Shown piece after piece: positions 62,222-64,000 of a stretch of 64,000 nt of DNA. The DNA is from Albidovulum sp. bin36 (GTDB lineage: Bacteria; Pseudomonadota; Alphaproteobacteria; Rhodobacterales; Rhodobacteraceae). Position 1 is the stretch's first letter, and each line of letters begins with the position of its first letter. The notes under the pieces are model-generated. The model worked only from the letters and a program-made list of their open reading frames with translations. It ran no database searches and was not told where the DNA came from. The stretch spans positions 47,075-111,074 of the forward strand of contig MPMP01000004.1 in NCBI GenBank assembly GCA_002238565.1. Reading direction: 5' to 3'. The position numbers and the translations under genes were made by a program.

Positions 62222-63430
62222 ATGATCACTTCGCTCCGCCTCAAGGACTTCAAGAACTTCGCCGACGAAACGCTGCTAGTCGGCTCGTTCACCCTGATCG
62301 TCGGAGCCAACGCCAGCGGCAAGAGCAACATCCGCGACGCCTTCCGCTTCCTCCACGGCATCGGCCGCGGTTACACGCTCGCAGAGATTTTCGGCGGGAA
62401 GCGCTGGGCCGACTGGGAACCGATCCGGGGATCGCCGAGCGGAATCGTTAGGTTCAATGCCGCTGCATCAACCGGGAATCTCGGCCAGTTCGCGTTGGAC
62501 ATCAAGATGCGCCCGACCCTCTGCGGTATAAGCGATGCCAAATTCCATATCCAAGCTCGTCCCGAGTCGTTAAGCGGCGGTGGACCTTCGATTGTGTCGG
62601 AGCGCTTGAGTATCGGCACGGAGGACGTTTATTCGGAGAAAATTCTTGACAAACCTAAATTGAATTTTAGTCGAGCTAAGCCGGTATTGAACCAGATCCT
62701 GCACCGAGCATACGACTTCGCAGACTACGAGAAGGTGAGAACTATTATCGACGAGTTCCATCGGACACGTTTTTTCGATTTCATACCGGATCGTTTGCGA
62801 GAACCGGCCGCGCCGGGTCAGACGGTCCTGGGTGACGGCGGCGACAATTTTCCTACTGTCCTGCAAAAAATCTGTGCCGATCCCGCTCGCAAGTCGGTTC
62901 TGATCGATTGGGTTCATGAACTGACGCCAATGGATGTGATTGATTTCGAATTCCCCTCGGACCCGTCGGACAAGGTCCACCTCATTCTCAAGGAACGACA
63001 CGGTGGAAGTAATCGGGCCGATAACGCTTCGGACGGTACCTTGCGCTTTATCGCCATGCTTGCCGCGCTGCTCGGCAACGACTCGGGCGGTCTTTATTTC
63101 TTCGAAGAAATCGAGAATGGCCTTCATCCGTCGCGACTTCATCTTCTGGTCGATCTCATCGAACGGCAGACCGCGACGGGCCGAGTCCAAGTGATTGCCA
63201 CGACCCATTCGCCTGATCTGCTATCGCAAGTGAGCGACGAGACCTTCGAAAACAGCTCGGTTACCTGCCGCTTGGAAGATACGAATGACGCAATCATACG
63301 TCGGATCGCCGAGTTGCCCAACGCCAAGAAACTGCGGAAATCTCAAGGGCTGGGGAGGCTTCTGGCCGGCGGCTGGATGGAGGACGCGCTTTCTTTCACT
63401 GAAGATAACGATGAGTGCGGCACAGAATGA
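62222..63430 (+). CDS. AAA-family ATPase (OLD/AAA_21-like)
   Basis: MITSLRLKDFKNFADETLLVGSFTLIVGANASGKSNIRDAFRFLHG; DNASDGTLRFIAMLAALLGNDSGGLYFFEEIENGLHPSRLHLLVDLI; VQVIATTHSPDLLSQV. Confidence 0.92.
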   Translation: MITSLRLKDFKNFADETLLVGSFTLIVGANASGKSNIRDAFRFLHGIGRGYTLAEIFGGKRWADWEPIRGSPSGIVRFNAAASTGNLGQFALDIKMRPTLCGISDAKFHIQARPESLSGGGPSIVSERLSIGTEDVYSEKILDKPKLNFSRAKPVLNQILHRAYDFADYEKVRTIIDEFHRTRFFDFIPDRLREPAAPGQTVLGDGGDNFPTVLQKICADPARKSVLIDWVHELTPMDVIDFEFPSDPSDKVHLILKERHGGSNRADNASDGTLRFIAMLAALLGNDSGGLYFFEEIENGLHPSRLHLLVDLIERQTATGRVQVIATTHSPDLLSQVSDETFENSSVTCRLEDTNDAIIRRIAELPNAKKLRKSQGLGRLLAGGWMEDALSFTEDNDECGTE

Positions 63431-63864
63431 AAGTCCTCGTGATCCCCGAAGACTTCCGCAACGACCAGTTTATCTTGAAACCGTTGCTAAAGCGGCTTTT
63501 CGAGGACATGGGACTAAGGCGTGCGCAAATCAAGGTTTGCCAAGACCCATTGCTTGGCGGCGTTGGCGAAGCACTGAAATGCCGTCGTATCAAAGAGATC
63601 GTTGAACAGTACGGCGGGATGATCGACATCTTCATCCTGTGCGTGGACCGAGACGGTAAAGTGGGCCGCAGGCAGAGACTGGATCAAATCGAACGCGAGT
63701 TCGGAAACAATCGCAACTTCCTTGCCGAGAATGCTTGGGAAGAGATTGAGGCATGGATTCTTGCCGGCCTGAAATTGCCAGAGGAATGGAAGTGGTTGGA
63801 CGTTCGCGAGGCCATCAATGTCAAAGAAGAATACTTCGAGCCGCTTGCCAAGCAACGCGGCGTC
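63427..63864 (+). CDS. TOPRIM-like / DUF4276-RloB-like protein, probably truncated at about 63864
   Basis: MKVLVIPEDFRND..MIDIFILCVDRDGKVGRRQRLDQIE..ENAWEEIEAWILAGLKL; conserved E, DxD and ExEAW pattern; ATGA-type overlap with the AAA gene. Confidence 0.62.
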
Positions 63865-64000
63865 GCGGCCATGGCCGACGGCGCGATCGACAACTGGACA
63901 TTCCTGGAGGGGCTCGACCCTGACGCCCGCGCCCTGGACTTCTGGCATGCCTGCCAGCATCTCGCCGACGCTTCGGACCATATTGCGAAAGAAGGCTGGT
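63865..64000 (+). mobile_element. ISKra4-like transposase fragment fused in frame to the TOPRIM-like gene, continuing off the window
   Basis: AAMADGAIDNWTFLEGLDPDARALDFWHACQHLADASDHIAKEGW resembles the ISKra4 core (ADGAkDNWtFL..D..HA.EHL). Confidence 0.55.

Overview
This 64 kb window is a GC-rich bacterial chromosome segment, probably from a marine or host-associated alphaproteobacterium (taxonomy is inferred from gene style only). It is dominated by uptake and catabolism modules: a sugar ABC transporter (3.5-6.7 kb); FAD oxidoreductase and class IV aminotransferase genes (7.0-9.4 kb); a carbohydrate kinase, 2-hydroxyacid dehydrogenase and inositol-monophosphatase-like group (11.5-15.4 kb); a homoprotocatechuate meta-cleavage cluster (15.4-19.3 kb); a polyamine-type ABC transporter (22.1-25.9 kb); and a TRAP / M24 peptidase / GarD-like locus behind a LacI-type regulator (54.5-61.7 kb). 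The most notable block is 38.0-53.9 kb. It holds an ammonium transporter, a DUF1989-GcvT fusion with the architecture of TMAO demethylase (Tdm), a TmoXWV/ProXWV-type ABC transporter, a nitrilase, two uncharacterised proteins, a glxDCB/mgsCBA-type three-gene glutamate-synthase-like set, and a GmaS/GlnT-type glutamine synthetase. This looks like a TMAO/methylamine assimilation locus with undescribed accessory genes. Between the modules are low-density stretches with decayed transposase remnants (two IS630, one ISAzo13-like, one ISKra4-like junction). The right edge carries an AAA ATPase plus a TOPRIM-like protein that appears truncated by transposase sequence. DNA-level signals include a 23-bp-period repeat array upstream of a DUF4143 ATPase, a palindromic operator pair on a consensus sigma70 promoter at the TRAP operon, intercistronic hairpins behind two solute-binding-protein genes, and a diverged 64-bp tandem duplication that removed a stop codon. 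No tRNA, rRNA or CRISPR array was recognised. All family calls come from reading translated sequence and motifs; no database search was run.
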